A DNA stretch of 6,105 nt, taken from assembly GCA_023388195.1 (NCBI GenBank), contig JAEWGR010000017.1:1-6105 (forward strand), in the 5' to 3' direction. A program made the position numbers and the translations under genes. The stretch is from Bacillota bacterium (GTDB lineage: Bacteria > Bacillota > Negativicutes > Sporomusales > Sporomusaceae). Under the pieces are notes generated by a model. That model was not told where the DNA came from. It saw only the letters and a list, made by a program, of their open reading frames with translations, and searched no databases. This document shows positions 5,680-6,105 of the stretch, piece by piece (position 1 is the stretch's first letter; every line of letters begins with the position of its first letter).

Positions 5680-6105
5680 TTAAGGAGGGGACTGCCGTTG
5701 GTTGCCGCCTGGGTCTCCTCCCTGGACATTATTATTGCACTGAACAGAGATCACTGCCGCAATAACCAGAATAATGCCAAACAGCTGCCAGAAACTCAGA
5801 ACCTGGCTAAAAAACAAGATTCCTACCAGGGTTGCCACAATTGGTTCGAGAGTTGCGGCAATAGCAGCCCGGCCTGCTTCTATATGGGACAATGCCGCTG
5901 TGTAACACCAATAGGCAAGAATAGTAGAAAAGAGACTGAAGCCAATACAGTACGCGACTACTGGCCACTGAAAAAACAGAGACTGCACTGCCCACAGCTC
6001 ACTTATAGGCACCATGACTGCGGCAGCGCACCAAAAGGTGTAAACAGTCACAGTCAACGCACTATAATGCTGCAACGCATATTTACTGAAGATACTGTAC
6101 AGGGC
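5680..6105 (-). CDS. EamA/DMT-superfamily transporter, C-terminal part (5' end outside window)
   Basis: The frame is open to the window edge and shows 141 C-terminal residues. It matches the second EamA repeat of drug/metabolite transporters: ALYSIFSKYAL at the start, hydrophobic helices VYTFWCAAAVMVPI, VVAYCIGFSLFSTILAYWCY, EPIVATLVGILFFSQ and LFGIILVIAAVISV, with the hallmark HIEAGRAAIAATLEPIVA. Full EamA proteins have about 290-300 residues and ten helices, so roughly half is missing. The usual Glu after the GxLFF segment of this repeat appears to be Gln (FFSQ). A hydrophilic tail rich in Asn, Gly and Pro follows the last helix and ends at TAA (5682-5680). EamA proteins export or import amino acids, metabolites or drugs in the inner membrane; the substrate cannot be told here. 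The promoter between it and tetR suggests it is not part of the efflux operon. Confidence 0.88.
   Translation of the reverse strand, partial: ALYSIFSKYALQHYSALTVTVYTFWCAAAVMVPISELWAVQSLFFQWPVVAYCIGFSLFSTILAYWCYTAALSHIEAGRAAIAATLEPIVATLVGILFFSQVLSFWQLFGIILVIAAVISVQCNNNVQGGDPGGNQRQSPP

Noticed and set aside
5680..6075. Complete small membrane protein starting at the TTG at 6075
   Set aside because: The frame stays open to the window edge and the upstream residues (ALYSIFSKYA) continue the EamA homology, so this is the C-terminal part of a longer gene.

Overview
The window looks like chromosomal DNA from a diderm bacterium with Firmicutes-like expression signals, and I tentatively suggest the Negativicutes. 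The evidence is moderate GC, strong AGGAGG-type ribosome binding sites, a TTG start next to a strong SD, near-consensus sigma-A/sigma-70 promoters, and a complete RND/membrane-fusion pump that makes sense only with an outer membrane. A proteobacterium with moderate GC cannot be excluded from sequence alone. Every recognised gene lies on the minus strand, so the biological reading order runs from high to low coordinates.

Layout in transcription order. (1) 6105-5680: C-terminal half of an EamA/DMT-family membrane transporter, cut by the window edge. (2) 5679-5526: intergenic region with a possible weak terminator hairpin, a good promoter (TTGATT-17-TATAAT) and two inverted repeats in the leader that are candidate repressor operators. 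(3) 5525-4950: TetR/AcrR-family repressor. (4) 4915-3845: lipoprotein membrane-fusion (HlyD/AcrA-type) adaptor. (5) 3852-790: RND inner-membrane pump. Genes 3 to 5 are tightly spaced (34-nt gap, then an 8-nt overlap) and look like one self-regulated efflux operon without its own outer-membrane channel gene. (6) 789-503: a ribB control region with a promoter, a clear FMN riboswitch (RFN element) and an expression platform of hairpins that appears to hold the ribB SD in a stem-loop. (7) 502-1: the first 167 codons of ribB (3,4-dihydroxy-2-butanone 4-phosphate synthase), running off the window.

Functionally, the TetR protein probably senses a pump substrate and controls itself plus the adaptor and pump, which would export a small molecule using proton-motive force through an OMF channel encoded elsewhere. 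ribB is a separate unit that feeds riboflavin synthesis and is repressed by FMN. No terminator is visible between the pump gene and the ribB promoter, so some read-through into the riboswitch leader is possible.

I found no mobile element, CRISPR array, tRNA or rRNA. The content is made of known families. The points most worth a second look are the ribB expression platform, the putative TetR operators, and an Arg in place of the usual TM10 Lys in the pump's proton relay.
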